A stretch of DNA of 64,000 nucleotides from Paraburkholderia rhizosphaerae (GTDB taxonomy: Bacteria > Pseudomonadota > Gammaproteobacteria > Burkholderiales > Burkholderiaceae). The notes under the pieces are model-generated. The model was given only the letters and a program-made list of their open reading frames with translations. It was not told the origin of the DNA and searched no databases. Each line of letters starts with the position of its first letter. Position 1 is the first letter of the stretch. The stretch covers positions 62,001 to 126,000 of the forward strand of contig NZ_SORE01000007.1 of the NCBI RefSeq assembly GCF_004366595.1, read 5' to 3'. The position numbers and the translations under genes were made by a program. Below, piece after piece: positions 25,556-34,417 of the stretch.

Positions 25556-26788
25556 ATGAACGCCTCCCCGCCCTCTCCCGCGCAACGCGGTTCCTTACAC
25601 GCGGCGCTCGAAGTGCTTGCGGTCTTTCTCAAGCTCGGACTCACCAGCTTTGGCGGGCCAATCGCGCATCTGGGCTACTTTCGTCGCGAGTTTGTCGCGA
25701 AGCGGAACTGGCTCGACGATCAACGTTATTCGGACCTCGTCGGCGTATGTCAGTTTCTGCCCGGCCCGACCAGCAGTCAGGTCGGCTTTTCGATTGGACT
25801 GCTGCGCGCGGGGTGGCCTGGCGCGCTCGCGGCGTGGTGCGGCTTCACCTTGCCCTCTGTGTTGTTGCTGCTGGCCTTTGCGGTGCTTGCACCGCATCTC
25901 GCGGGCCGTCTTGGTGATGGTCTCGTGCATGGGCTGAAGCTCGTCGCGGTTGCAGTAGTTGCGCAGGCGGTATGGGACATGGCGCGGCGCTTATGTCCGG
26001 ATCGCCAGCGCGCGGCGATCGCGTTGTGCGCCGTCGCCGCGCTCGGCTTGCTGAGTACCGTCTACGCGCAGTTGATCGCGATCGTGTTGGGCGCGCTGCT
26101 CGGCCTCGCGCTGTGCCGCACGCCGCCATCGACGGATGCGGTGGTCCCGACGGGCGGCTCGGGACTGCGCATATCGCGCGCGGGCGGCGTGCTCGCGCTA
26201 TTGCTCTTTGGCGCGCTGCTGCTCCTGCTTCCGGTGTTTGTGCAATCGCATGGCATGCAGGCATTGAAGGTATTCGACGCGTTCTATCGATCCGGCGCGC
26301 TGGTGTTCGGCGGGGGTCACGTCGTGCTGCCGCTGCTGCAACAGCAAACTGTCGCGACCGGCTGGATCGCGCCGAACGATTTTCTTGCGGGCTATGGCGC
26401 GGCCCAGGCGGTGCCCGGTCCGCTCTTCACATTTGCCGCGTATCTCGGCTGGATGATGTCGTCGCCGCCGAATCACTGGGCCGGCGCGCTGATCGCTCTC
26501 GTCGCAATCTTTTTGCCGGGCATGCTGCTGGTGATCGCTGCCCTGCCATGGTGGCAGTCGCTGCGCGCGCGGCCCACGGTCGCCGCGTTGCTTGCCGGCG
26601 TGAATGCGGCGGTGGTCGGCCTGCTCGCGACCGCGCTGTACTCGCCGGTGTGGACGAGCGCCGTTCACACGCCAGTCGATTTCGCTATCGCCGCGCTCGG
26701 TTTTGTGCTGCTGGTACGGTGGAACACGCCACCGCTCGCGATCGTCGCACTCTGTGTGCTCGCGGGTGTGGCAAGCGCCGGGTTTTAA
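25556..26788 (+). CDS. chrA: ChrA-type chromate transporter
   Basis: ATG at 25556 gives 410 residues, the usual length of a two-domain ChrA. Each half carries the CHR signature: LGLTSFGGPIAHLGYFRREF and GVCQFLPGPTSSQVGFSIGL in the first (about 20-100), and GALVFGGGHVVLPLLQ then FLAGYGAAQAVPGPLFTFAA in the second (about 235-305). About ten to twelve hydrophobic helices are evident. ChrA proteins export chromate from the cytoplasm, coupled to membrane potential, and related copies transport sulfate. No chrB regulator is adjacent. The gene converges on ohrR; an imperfect hairpin (GCTGGGAG/CTCCCAGC, 26802-26851) lies between them. Confidence 0.87.
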   Translation: MNASPPSPAQRGSLHAALEVLAVFLKLGLTSFGGPIAHLGYFRREFVAKRNWLDDQRYSDLVGVCQFLPGPTSSQVGFSIGLLRAGWPGALAAWCGFTLPSVLLLLAFAVLAPHLAGRLGDGLVHGLKLVAVAVVAQAVWDMARRLCPDRQRAAIALCAVAALGLLSTVYAQLIAIVLGALLGLALCRTPPSTDAVVPTGGSGLRISRAGGVLALLLFGALLLLLPVFVQSHGMQALKVFDAFYRSGALVFGGGHVVLPLLQQQTVATGWIAPNDFLAGYGAAQAVPGPLFTFAAYLGWMMSSPPNHWAGALIALVAIFLPGMLLVIAALPWWQSLRARPTVAALLAGVNAAVVGLLATALYSPVWTSAVHTPVDFAIAALGFVLLVRWNTPPLAIVALCVLAGVASAGF

Positions 26789-26869
26789 GTTAATCGGCGA
26801 CGCTGGGAGCGGTGGTGGCGGCGATGGAAGCCGCAACGCCCCACTCCCAGCAGTGCACGCCGTTGCCCG

Positions 26870-27496
26870 TCACTCCGGGCGCGCGGATTTGATCAGGTTG
26901 TCCCGCAACTTGATCACCGCTTTCTGCAGCTTCGCGAACTCTTCCGCGTTCAGTCCGGTCGCGTCGACCAGACTCCGCCCGAACGCATTCTCGCGCAGTG
27001 CGCGGCCCGCGTCGGTCAGACTCACCAGCACCTGGCGTTCGTCCGATGCATCGCGCCGCCGTTGCAGATAGCCCATCGCCTCGAGCTTCTTCAGGATCGG
27101 GGTCAGCGTGTTCGATTCAAGAAACAGTCTTTCACCGAGCGCACTGACGGTCACGCTGCCCATCTCCCACAGCACGATGATCGTGATGTATTGCGTGTAC
27201 GTCAGACCGAGTTCGTCGAGGATCGGCCGGTATGCGCGGCCGAACGCGAGATTCGCCGAATAGACCGCAAAACACAGGAAGTCCGCGAGCCGCTGCGTGG
27301 CCGGGTCGGACGAATCGGTCGCGACGCTGGCCGGATCGGCCGATGGCCGCGCCGATTTCTGCGTGGGCCGGTCAGCCAGCCTGTCGTCGCTCCTGTTGGC
27401 CGGGCGGTTTGCGGTGCGCCGGGCAGGCTTGCCGGACGCAGCCGGGCGCAGCTTGTCCGCCACGCCGCTGGTGTCGCTGGTACGTGAAGTTTTCAT
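26870..27496 (-). CDS. ohrR: OhrR-like MarR-family organic peroxide sensor
   Basis: The ATG at 27496 follows AGAGGG. The 208-residue protein has an unusual basic, disordered N-terminal arm of about 60 residues. The MarR fold then starts with LADFLCFAVYSANLAF, where Cys75 is in the position of the peroxide-sensing cysteine of OhrR. The winged helix includes MGSVTVSALGERLFLESNTL and TPILKKLEAMGYLQRRRDAS. It faces ohr across 199 bases. Oxidised OhrR releases DNA and turns ohr on. The palindromes in the gap are likely its sites. Confidence 0.88.
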   Translation of the reverse strand: MKTSRTSDTSGVADKLRPAASGKPARRTANRPANRSDDRLADRPTQKSARPSADPASVATDSSDPATQRLADFLCFAVYSANLAFGRAYRPILDELGLTYTQYITIIVLWEMGSVTVSALGERLFLESNTLTPILKKLEAMGYLQRRRDASDERQVLVSLTDAGRALRENAFGRSLVDATGLNAEEFAKLQKAVIKLRDNLIKSARPE

Positions 27497-27567
27497 CGGG
27501 TCCCTCTGCTGCGTTGCCATTGCGGCATTCATCGGATGCGCCGCGTCGTGCTCCAATAATACATCGG

Positions 27568-27649
27568 ATGCGATTTAATCGAAAGTGCTTGACTTTGCTC
27601 CGCGCATCGACAATCATTCACGCATCCGATTCAATCGCATGCGATTTAA
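27568..27649. promoter_or_regulatory. ohrR-ohr intergenic operator region with repeated ATGCGATTTAA
   Basis: The 11-mer ATGCGATTTAA occurs at 27568-27578 and 27639-27649. Each lies in a palindrome: CGATTtAATCG (27571-27581) and the perfect AATCGCATGCGATT (27633-27646). A possible ohr promoter TTGACT (27589) with AATCAT 17 bases on lies between them. A possible ohrR promoter has TATTAT at 27556-27561 on the minus strand, so the first palindrome would fall between its -35 and -10. This suits OhrR repressing both genes (inference). Confidence 0.55.
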
Positions 27650-27695
27650 AAGCGACGATCGGCAGCTAACCTCTTATTCCATAAGGAAACTTGTC

Positions 27696-28109
27696 ATGTC
27701 CCGCATCGAGAAAGTGCTGTACACCGGCAAAACGCACACGACCGGTGGCCGCAACGGTTCATCGCGCAGCTCGGATGGCAACCTCGACATCCAACTTTCC
27801 CCGCCCGGAACGGGCGCCGGCACGAACCCGGAGCAACTGTTCGCCGCCGGCTGGTCCGCCTGCTTCATTGGCGCGATGCGGCGCGCTGCCGCCGCGCGGA
27901 AAGTGGTGCTGCCGCAGGACGTGACGGTGGATGCCGAAGTGGACCTCGGCATGGCCGGCGACGACTATTTCCTGCAAGCACGGCTGAATGTGAGCCTGCC
28001 GGGCCTCGCGTCGGACGTCGCACAGGCAGTCGTCGACGGCGCGCATCAGCTGTGCCCTTACTCGAAAGCGACCCGCGGCAACATCGACGTGACACTGAAC
28101 GTCATCTGA
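27696..28109 (+). CDS. ohr: Organic hydroperoxide resistance protein
   Basis: ATG at 27696, after AAGGAA, gives the family's usual size, 137 residues. The OsmC/Ohr fold shows VLYTGKTHTTGGRNGSSRSS, LSPPGTGAGTNPEQLFAAGW and the two reactive cysteines: Cys56 in GWSACFIGA and Cys120 in LCPYSKATRGN. Ohr reduces organic hydroperoxides to alcohols through a Cys-Cys mechanism, using lipoylated proteins as reductant. The conserved loop Arg and Glu that assist catalysis appear as Arg/Ser-rich GRNGSSRSS and PEQL. It acts in the cytoplasm under control of the divergent ohrR. Confidence 0.93.
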   Translation: MSRIEKVLYTGKTHTTGGRNGSSRSSDGNLDIQLSPPGTGAGTNPEQLFAAGWSACFIGAMRRAAAARKVVLPQDVTVDAEVDLGMAGDDYFLQARLNVSLPGLASDVAQAVVDGAHQLCPYSKATRGNIDVTLNVI

Positions 28110-28164
28110 GCGTTGCCCCGTTCCCGATTCCTTTTGGCCTGTGTCGAATATCTGGAGTTTGATC

Positions 28165-28434
28165 ATGAAGACCACGTTTTTCGCTGTTCTATTCGCTGCC
28201 ACCGCATCGCTGGCTTCGCTCGCGTCTCCCGCTTTCGCGAGCAACTACGGGCCGGCGCCCTTTTACCGGCCATCCGTCAGCGACGCGCGTCCTGTCCCGC
28301 AAGCTGCGACCAGCGCGTCCAATGACGCCGGCGACGCACAGCAGGCGTACGGCGGCATGAACGACAGCAACTCGCAATCGTCTGCCGGCCGGCATATGCC
28401 GACATGGCAGCAAGGCCTGTTCGCGCATCATTGA
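28165..28434 (+). CDS. small secreted protein, hypothetical
   Basis: ATG at 28165 follows TGGAG. The 89-residue product has a clear Sec signal (residues 1-26, ending SPAFA) and a short mature region rich in Ser, Ala, Gln and Asn (QAATSASNDAGDAQQAYGG). Similar short periplasmic proteins are common in Burkholderia and have no known function. The gene lies 55 bases after ohr on the same strand and could be cotranscribed with it; a hairpin follows it. Confidence 0.7.
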   Translation: MKTTFFAVLFAATASLASLASPAFASNYGPAPFYRPSVSDARPVPQAATSASNDAGDAQQAYGGMNDSNSQSSAGRHMPTWQQGLFAHH

Positions 28435-28505
28435 TCGTTGCGAGTCGTGCGGCTGGTTTGTTCGGCGTGAACTCGCGTGCCGTGGCGAAAGCGCACGATA
28501 GAAAG

Positions 28506-28550
28506 ACAGCGAGGTTGACGGAGCAACCGTCACACCTCGCTGTTCATTTT
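28506..28550. terminator. bidirectional terminator between convergent genes
   Basis: Arms ACAGCGAGGT (28506-28515) and ACCTCGCTGT (28534-28543) pair perfectly. Inside them TGACGG and CCGTCA extend the stem, leaving a five-base loop and a one-base bulge. TCATTTT follows on the plus strand and TCTTTCT on the minus strand, fitting the convergent small secreted protein and isochorismatase genes. Confidence 0.85.
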
Positions 28551-28574
28551 GGACTGCGTCGTTCGTATCTGGCG

Positions 28575-29048
28575 TTACGCCTGCGCATCCAGTTCCGCGA
28601 CTGTGATCAGTTGCCTGAAATGATGGCGCCACAGCGATGTGCCGAGTTCGCCGCTGCGGTCAATGGACGAGCCCACCGTCAGGTCTTTGACGAGCGTTGG
28701 CGTGAGCCCCGCATCGAACAGCATGAAGCCTGCGGCAAGCACGCAGGTTTCCGTTTGCATGCCGCAAACCAGCACGCGCTCAGGTTTCATCGCGACGAGA
28801 TGGTCGAGCATCTCACGCGGTGGCAAATAGCCGTACTTGATAAACACCCGGTCGACATCGACGAGGCTGGCGTCGTCGGCCGCCGGATGCCGGCCAAGCT
28901 GCCGTTCGAATGGCGTACGGCTTTCGTCATGCCGTTCCACGGTCGCAACTGACGGCATCCGGTTTGCGACTGCACGAATACCGGTAACGAGCCAGTGCGG
29001 GGGAGAAAATGAGGCTTGCACGTCGACGACAAGTAGAATTTCGCGCAT
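28575..29048 (-). CDS. Isochorismatase-family cysteine hydrolase
   Basis: The 157-residue protein carries the family's Asp-Lys-Cys triad: Asp9 in LLVVDVQASF, Lys71 in VFIKYGY and Cys102 in GMQTETCVLAAG. A preceding VLVCG beta strand and the cis-peptide region are in place. Members hydrolyse small amides or vinyl ethers (nicotinamidase, N-carbamoylsarcosine amidase, isochorismatase). It is shorter than the usual 170-200 residues because the loop between Asp9 and Lys71 is brief. It is transcribed away from the T6SS genes to its right and is probably unrelated to them. Substrate unknown. Confidence 0.87.
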   Translation of the reverse strand: MREILLVVDVQASFSPPHWLVTGIRAVANRMPSVATVERHDESRTPFERQLGRHPAADDASLVDVDRVFIKYGYLPPREMLDHLVAMKPERVLVCGMQTETCVLAAGFMLFDAGLTPTLVKDLTVGSSIDRSGELGTSLWRHHFRQLITVAELDAQA

Positions 29049-29284
29049 CGATTTCGCTCCTCTCTTTACGGCCGGTCATGCGTTGCGCGCAGCTAACCAG
29101 CGGTGCGCTCGCCGGTACGGGCTACATCGCGTGATGCGGTCCATGTATCACATGTTCCGCCTATCACTCGTCCATTGCTCGTCCATTGGTCGGGTACCGC
29201 CGGCCTACCGTGCGCCTACCGTGCTGCCGTCGCTACCGACCGCTCGCCACTACCCGCCCGCGACGCGACCACAACGCCCGTCGA

Positions 29285-29842
29285 TCAGTTCGCGCTACCG
29301 GGCGACGCATTGCCTGCGGCAAGCAGGCTTTGATCAACCAGTTCGAGCTTCAACGGCTTATCGGCATCGAGTTGCTTCCTTTCGATCACACGCTTCCATG
29401 CACCGTCTCTGCCGGGCTCCCGGTAAAACGCGACGATGGCAATGAATTTTGTATCGGACTGCAGCGGCTGCGTAAGACTCGCGGATGCTCCCGGATTCAG
29501 CACCGTCGACACGCTCGCCGCCTGCAAGTCCTGCGCAAGTACGGTACGGTCGGTCTTTAGCAGATCGGTGTAGGACGCGCCGTCGAATTGCTGACGGTCT
29601 TTCAGTTGATAGATGCGCACCGCGACAGAATTCGGCCGGCCCGCGTCGTCAGGGTTCAGCGCAGCCCGCGCGGTCAGGTCGACGTTGAGGGTCTTCACCT
29701 GCTTGAAGAACACCGCGCGATATGCGCCAGACGACGTGTCCGACACTGCCTGCCACGCGCCGCAACCGGACAGCAGCAACGACGTGCAGACACCGGCCGT
29801 CCACGCCAGACAACCAGACCAGGTGCTTCGTCGATCATGCAT
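29285..29842 (-). CDS. tssJ: T6SS outer-membrane lipoprotein TssJ
   Basis: The 185-residue protein has a lipoprotein signal ending LLLSGC (Cys27). The mature TssJ transthyretin-like fold begins VKTLNVDLTARAALNPDDAG. It continues with SVAVRIYQLKDRQQFDGASY and QSDTKFIAIVAFYREP, the segments expected in TssJ. It anchors the T6SS membrane complex to the outer membrane by binding the periplasmic end of TssM. It is the last gene of the leftward T6SS operon, 9 bases after tssG, although tssJ is more often next to tssK or tssL. Confidence 0.93.
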   Translation of the reverse strand: MHDRRSTWSGCLAWTAGVCTSLLLSGCGAWQAVSDTSSGAYRAVFFKQVKTLNVDLTARAALNPDDAGRPNSVAVRIYQLKDRQQFDGASYTDLLKTDRTVLAQDLQAASVSTVLNPGASASLTQPLQSDTKFIAIVAFYREPGRDGAWKRVIERKQLDADKPLKLELVDQSLLAAGNASPGSAN

Positions 29843-29851
29843 GATGTGTGC

Positions 29852-31027
29852 TCACAAATAGGGGTTCGGCGTCGACGCCGGCAACGCTTCGCAAACGCCG
29901 AGCGCGATATTGAGGGTATGCTCGTCCGCGGACGGCAGCACGGTTGTCCAGCCAAGCCGCGGCGCGGGGCCGGCGGCGACTGCTGGCGCGCCGAGCAGCG
30001 GCGGCGGCGCCAGCCCGGATGGGATCGTCATCCGCAAATGCACATCGGCCTTTACACCCGCATAAAGCCGCACATACGCGATCAGTTCCCGGTGAAGCCA
30101 CGCGCCGGGCAGTAGCTCGTGAGCTTGCCGCGCGTCGGCGGGACTGAGCGTCGCGCATACCGCGCGGCTGCGGTAAATGATTCGCTTGCCGAGCACGTAA
30201 CCGCTGCCGAGTCCGCGACGACTGCGCGCTTGCGCGCTCGCGCCGGCTACCGGTGCATCGTCTTGCATCACCGTTGACGTCAACGGGCACGGCGTCCCCG
30301 TTCGCGCGGCGACCGGCCAGAACTCGTCGACCCGCACCGAGGCGCCCGGCGCCGCAAGCGCGATGACGCCGGCGAGCCCTTCGGGCGTCCGCGTGCGCTG
30401 AACCAGCAGACCGAGCAACGCGAGCATCCGGGACGCGGGCAAGCCGGCACGCGACGGCTTGTCGCCCCATCCGAAGCCGGCGAGACATAACAGGTTCAGC
30501 GAATGCGCGTCGACACCGCCTGCGCGAAAACTTTCCGGATAGCGATATTTCTTCCACGCGCGAAACAGCAAAGTCACGAACCGGTGATTGAACTGGTCAA
30601 GAAATGCCTCGACCGCGTCATGCCCCTCCTCGCGCAACGCGATCTCGTCGACCATATGCGACGGCACGGCGGCATCGACGCCGTACAAGCCCATGAAGGT
30701 CGTGCGAACAGTCGGTGGCGCGCGTCCGTCTTCGTCGTCGAACTCGACCGCGGCGATTTCGCCTGCCGGGAAGCCGAGCCGTGGTCGCGGCCTGAATCGG
30801 ACCGGCTCGTCTTCGAGTGTGTCGCGTGTACCGAGTCCGGGGCGGGACGGAGCGCATGCTTCGAACAGCCGGCACAGCTGCATAAAACTCATGCGCGGCG
30901 CCCGCGCGAGCAGCGACATGACAAGCGGTTCCAGCATCGGCATGCCGGCCGGCTCCATGGCCCGATTTATAGGCTGATTCATAGCCCGATTCACAGCGCA
31001 CCTCGCTGCGTCTTGCTGCGTGGCCAC
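29852..31027 (-). CDS. tssG: T6SS baseplate protein TssG
   Basis: A 391-residue protein with the TssG/ImpH pattern. The start region LLARAPRMSFMQLCRLFEAC is followed by VRFRPRPRLGFPAGEIAAVE, TTFMGLYGVDAAVPSHMVDE, HRFVTLLFRAWKKYR and a C-terminal FTLGxE-like fold with HRELIAYVRLYAGVKADVHL. TssG joins TssF, TssE and TssK in the baseplate wedge. The GTG at 31027 is taken as start because AAGGTC precedes it. This makes tssG overlap tssF by 37 bases. An ATG at 30982 would give a non-overlapping product. Overlap suggests coupled translation. Confidence 0.9.
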   Translation of the reverse strand: MATQQDAARCAVNRAMNQPINRAMEPAGMPMLEPLVMSLLARAPRMSFMQLCRLFEACAPSRPGLGTRDTLEDEPVRFRPRPRLGFPAGEIAAVEFDDEDGRAPPTVRTTFMGLYGVDAAVPSHMVDEIALREEGHDAVEAFLDQFNHRFVTLLFRAWKKYRYPESFRAGGVDAHSLNLLCLAGFGWGDKPSRAGLPASRMLALLGLLVQRTRTPEGLAGVIALAAPGASVRVDEFWPVAARTGTPCPLTSTVMQDDAPVAGASAQARSRRGLGSGYVLGKRIIYRSRAVCATLSPADARQAHELLPGAWLHRELIAYVRLYAGVKADVHLRMTIPSGLAPPPLLGAPAVAAGPAPRLGWTTVLPSADEHTLNIALGVCEALPASTPNPYL

Positions 31028-32805
31028 TCAGTGCGGACCTTCGAAGGCAAGCTCACGATCGACAGTTTCGTGAACAGATTGATTTCCGCGTACAGCGCGA
31101 AAAAGCGATGCAACAGTTCGCCGAACAGCATCACGTCGCCGTCGCCCGCGAATGCGTGGGAGTCGAGCGTAACTTCGATATGCACGCCGCGCTCGACCGC
31201 ACCGCCCGACACTTCTTCGAGCAAGCTTTGCGACACCCACAGAATGCCGGCCAGACGCCGGCGGTTCAGTTCATCGTCGGTCCAGTCGTAGAGCGCGAGC
31301 GCGCCACGCAGCACCTCGGCATCCATCATCGACAGAAAGTTCGGCGCCAGATGCGACAGCACCCTCCACTGGAAGCGATCTCCGGTCGGCGGATAAAGAG
31401 GCAGCGTCGGTGCGACCAGATTGCGCACACCGGACACATTCGGTGTGCTCGCCGCCAGCTCGCTGATGCTCGCCTCACGCAAGCCCTTGCGCGGCAACAG
31501 GCCGTTCGTGCCGGTCACGCGCAGCGACAGGCTTTCCTCGGGCAACGATTCGATCGTCTCCCATGCATGGCCGCCAACGATGACCCAGGTCTCGTGCAAG
31601 CCACTGACACCGGGACGCACTCGCGTATGGAAATAGCGTTCCGGTGACTCGTGCCGCAGCATGCCGCCGCGATGACGGAAGGTCGCGAACGGCACGTATT
31701 CGTAGCGTTCGGCGGTATCGTGATCGAATGACTCGATCGCATCCACTGAGTACGTTTCGATATGCTCGCCGTGATGGGCCGCCGGCACGACGCGGTATTC
31801 CGTTTCGTGATGGTCGATTTCAATCGGCTTCGCATCGAGCTCGAACAGGTTGATCACCGGCGTGCAGAAAAGCCGCACGTTCTCGGCGCTGAAACGCTGG
31901 TCCGACGGGAACGCGTGCTTGAGAACGAGCTCCAGCTCGAAACGGGTTGAGTTCGCCGGCAGCCTCGCGATATCGAGTCCGAGCAGGTCGACAAACAGAA
32001 ACTTCTCGCGGAACGTGAAGTATTCGAGCAGCAGCTGATACCCGGAAAACGCTGCTTCGGCCTTCGGCCACAAGCGCTCTTCGGTCGAAAAGCCGGCGGG
32101 CTCGCACGTCACACCGGCGAGCGGCTGCGGTTCGCCGTCGCGCACTTCAGGGATGCGCCACATTACCGTGTCGAGCTGGCGCGTGAACGCGAGATGCATG
32201 GCAAACGCGGTCGGCAGATCCGCATTCAGATGCAGCCGAAGCCGCGACAGATCGGTCTCGGCGCGGCGCGCCGAAGCATGAAGCGCGAACCCGAGACGGA
32301 TCACCGAACGTCCATCGTGACGCACCGCCGGCAGCGCGTGCGTGAGCACGAGCGGCTGCAGCATCACCGGCTGGGTGGTGCGATACAGGCAATGGATCGC
32401 TTTCGGCGATGTGCTTTCCGCGCCGGCAGGCGGCGCAATGGAGACGGGTGCCGAGCGCACGGGGACGCCAGCGGGCACCGCCGTGCTCTTTTGCAGCTTT
32501 TCGATCGGCGGCGCGAGTTCGACCACCGACAGCGATGGGATCATCCGCAAGTAATGCGGCCATAGCAGGCTCACGAGACCTTCGGTAAGCTCCGGCAATT
32601 CGTCGTCGAGCTTTTGCTGCAAGCGACCGGTCAGAAACGCAAAGCCCTCGTGCAGGCGCTCGACGTACGGGTCGCGCTCGCCGACGCGATCAAGGTTCAG
32701 CATGCGCGCACGGTCGGGATGCGCCTGCGCGAATTCCTTGCCGGACTCGCGCAGGTAGCGCATTTGCGCTTCGTAGTAGCGCAGGATCGGATCGTCGTTT
32801 TCCAT
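30991..32805 (-). CDS. tssF: T6SS baseplate protein TssF
   Basis: The 604-residue length fits TssF/ImpG. Landmarks are LRYYEAQMRYLRESGKEFAQ at the N-terminus, DPYVERLHEGFAFLTGRLQQ, then LVSLLWPHYLRMIPSLSVVE. Further on are FCTPVINLFELDAKPIEIDH, the YEYVPFATFRH region and NGLLPRKGLREASISELAAS. TssF forms the baseplate wedge with TssG and contacts the VgrG spike hub. It starts 13 bases after the tssA stop in the same operon. Confidence 0.93.
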   Translation of the reverse strand: MENDDPILRYYEAQMRYLRESGKEFAQAHPDRARMLNLDRVGERDPYVERLHEGFAFLTGRLQQKLDDELPELTEGLVSLLWPHYLRMIPSLSVVELAPPIEKLQKSTAVPAGVPVRSAPVSIAPPAGAESTSPKAIHCLYRTTQPVMLQPLVLTHALPAVRHDGRSVIRLGFALHASARRAETDLSRLRLHLNADLPTAFAMHLAFTRQLDTVMWRIPEVRDGEPQPLAGVTCEPAGFSTEERLWPKAEAAFSGYQLLLEYFTFREKFLFVDLLGLDIARLPANSTRFELELVLKHAFPSDQRFSAENVRLFCTPVINLFELDAKPIEIDHHETEYRVVPAAHHGEHIETYSVDAIESFDHDTAERYEYVPFATFRHRGGMLRHESPERYFHTRVRPGVSGLHETWVIVGGHAWETIESLPEESLSLRVTGTNGLLPRKGLREASISELAASTPNVSGVRNLVAPTLPLYPPTGDRFQWRVLSHLAPNFLSMMDAEVLRGALALYDWTDDELNRRRLAGILWVSQSLLEEVSGGAVERGVHIEVTLDSHAFAGDGDVMLFGELLHRFFALYAEINLFTKLSIVSLPSKVRTEWPRSKTQRGAL

Positions 32806-32818
32806 GTGATGTGAGTCG

Positions 32819-34417
32819 CTATGACAAGGTCAGTGCGCGTGCGGGGTCGAGCACGGTCAGTTCGGCTTGCAGTTCGCCGATCCGGCGAACGAGCGCCGGT
32901 TTGTCAGCGTCCTTGCGATTGCTCATTGCCTTCAACGCTCGAGCCAGTTGTTGCTTGACCTCGAAGGTCAGTGCGGGCTCCCAGCGCGTCAGCGGCAGCG
33001 ACCGCGAAGATGCGTCGAGTTCGGCGAGCAACGCGAACGCCGTATCGGGACGGCCCGCGTAGTCGGCGATGCGCGCCATTACCAGCCGTTGCAGATAGCG
33101 ATGACGATCGGTCTTCAATCCAGGCAGCGCGTCGAGCCAGCTGAATGCGGCCTCGATGCCTTCGCGTGCGGCCAGATCGCGCGCTTGAGCTTCGATTTCG
33201 GGCCAGTCGCCGGCCGCACCGCTATCGCTATCGACCGACACCGGCAACGGCGCGACGCTGTCGCCGGCTTCGAGATCGCGCACCACGGCGTGCCGGGCGA
33301 TCCATTCGAGTGTGGTGTCGTCCGCGAACGGCGTACCGTCGTCGAATGCAAGGCGTTCGATACCAGGCAGACGTTCGAGGAATAGCGCGAAGTCCGTGCG
33401 CAGCAGTTCGCGCCATGTGCTGTACGGCGCGCCGACGTGGTCGAGCGCGACATGCTGGAAGTACTGCAGGTCGAACCACAGGTGATTCGTGCCTTCCATG
33501 AACGCGCCTTCGATACGCTCGAGCAACTCATGCCATTGCTTTTGCAGCACCAGGCGTTTGAGTTGCTGACGCTGTTCGCCGCGCGGCGGCACGAGACGCG
33601 TACGCAAGCTTGCATCCGACGGCGGGACTTCGTGCAGTGTGTCCCAGCGGACGCTGCGCACGAGGCGCACGGACGGCAAATAGCCATTTTCTTCGTCGCG
33701 CAGCCAGTTGGCCATCACGCGTATCTGGTCAAGCAGGTCGCGCGTCGACTTGATCGCGGCGGGTGCTGATGATGTTTCCGTTGAGTGACGCTGCGCGGCG
33801 GTGGTGCGCGCTTGCGCCGTTGCGGCACTGTGCGTGGGTTGTTCGTTACGCTCGAAGCGTACGATAAGCGGCTGCAAGTTCGGGCGGGCAGCGTCGGTCC
33901 ATGCATTCGTGCATGCGACGAGACCATCGAGTGCGGCGATCGCGCGTTCGAGATCCGCGGGGGCGAAGTCGCCGCGGCTCGCGAGCAGGTCGAGCATGCG
34001 CGTCGTCGCGAGCATATCGAGCGCGGCCTTCTTCGCTTCCGGGCGCGCCGGCAGGATCGCTTCGCCAAAGCGGTCGACGAGTGCGGCGACCAGTTCGAGT
34101 CCGTCCGCGAACCCGGCAGGACCCTCCTGGCGCAGCCGCGCGAACGTGTAGTAGCCTGCGACGCGCAGGTCCTTGCCTGTTTCCTTCGTCAGCTGCTCAC
34201 ATGAACGGATGATCGACGCGTCGTCGATGCCGGACAGCTTGTTCGCTTCGTCCTTGAGTTCGAAGAATGCGTCCTCGTAGCCGGGGTCGCGGCCGACGGG
34301 CGTGTCGCTATCGCTAGCCAGCGGTTGCAGCCATGCGTCCCATGCGTGGAGACGATCACGCGACAACTGTGCGGCGTCGCGCGCGGGGAACAGGCTTTTC
34401 AGCAGACTGGAGAGCAT
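32819..34417 (-). CDS. tssA: T6SS tail-capping protein TssA
   Basis: The 532-residue protein starts MLSSLLKSLFPARDAAQLSR. It contains an ImpA N-terminal domain (about 15-160, with GRDPGYEDAFFELKDEANKL and EQLTKETGKDLRVAGYYTFA). An Ala-rich linker follows, and then a C-terminal VasJ-type domain with VMANWLRDEENGYLPSVRLV and LAAREGIEAAFSWLDALPGL. The long form with a VasJ-like C-terminus corresponds to TssA variants that organise sheath assembly and cap its distal end. Its ATG overlaps the tssM stop (TAATG), so translation is likely coupled. Confidence 0.9.
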   Translation of the reverse strand: MLSSLLKSLFPARDAAQLSRDRLHAWDAWLQPLASDSDTPVGRDPGYEDAFFELKDEANKLSGIDDASIIRSCEQLTKETGKDLRVAGYYTFARLRQEGPAGFADGLELVAALVDRFGEAILPARPEAKKAALDMLATTRMLDLLASRGDFAPADLERAIAALDGLVACTNAWTDAARPNLQPLIVRFERNEQPTHSAATAQARTTAAQRHSTETSSAPAAIKSTRDLLDQIRVMANWLRDEENGYLPSVRLVRSVRWDTLHEVPPSDASLRTRLVPPRGEQRQQLKRLVLQKQWHELLERIEGAFMEGTNHLWFDLQYFQHVALDHVGAPYSTWRELLRTDFALFLERLPGIERLAFDDGTPFADDTTLEWIARHAVVRDLEAGDSVAPLPVSVDSDSGAAGDWPEIEAQARDLAAREGIEAAFSWLDALPGLKTDRHRYLQRLVMARIADYAGRPDTAFALLAELDASSRSLPLTRWEPALTFEVKQQLARALKAMSNRKDADKPALVRRIGELQAELTVLDPARALTLS

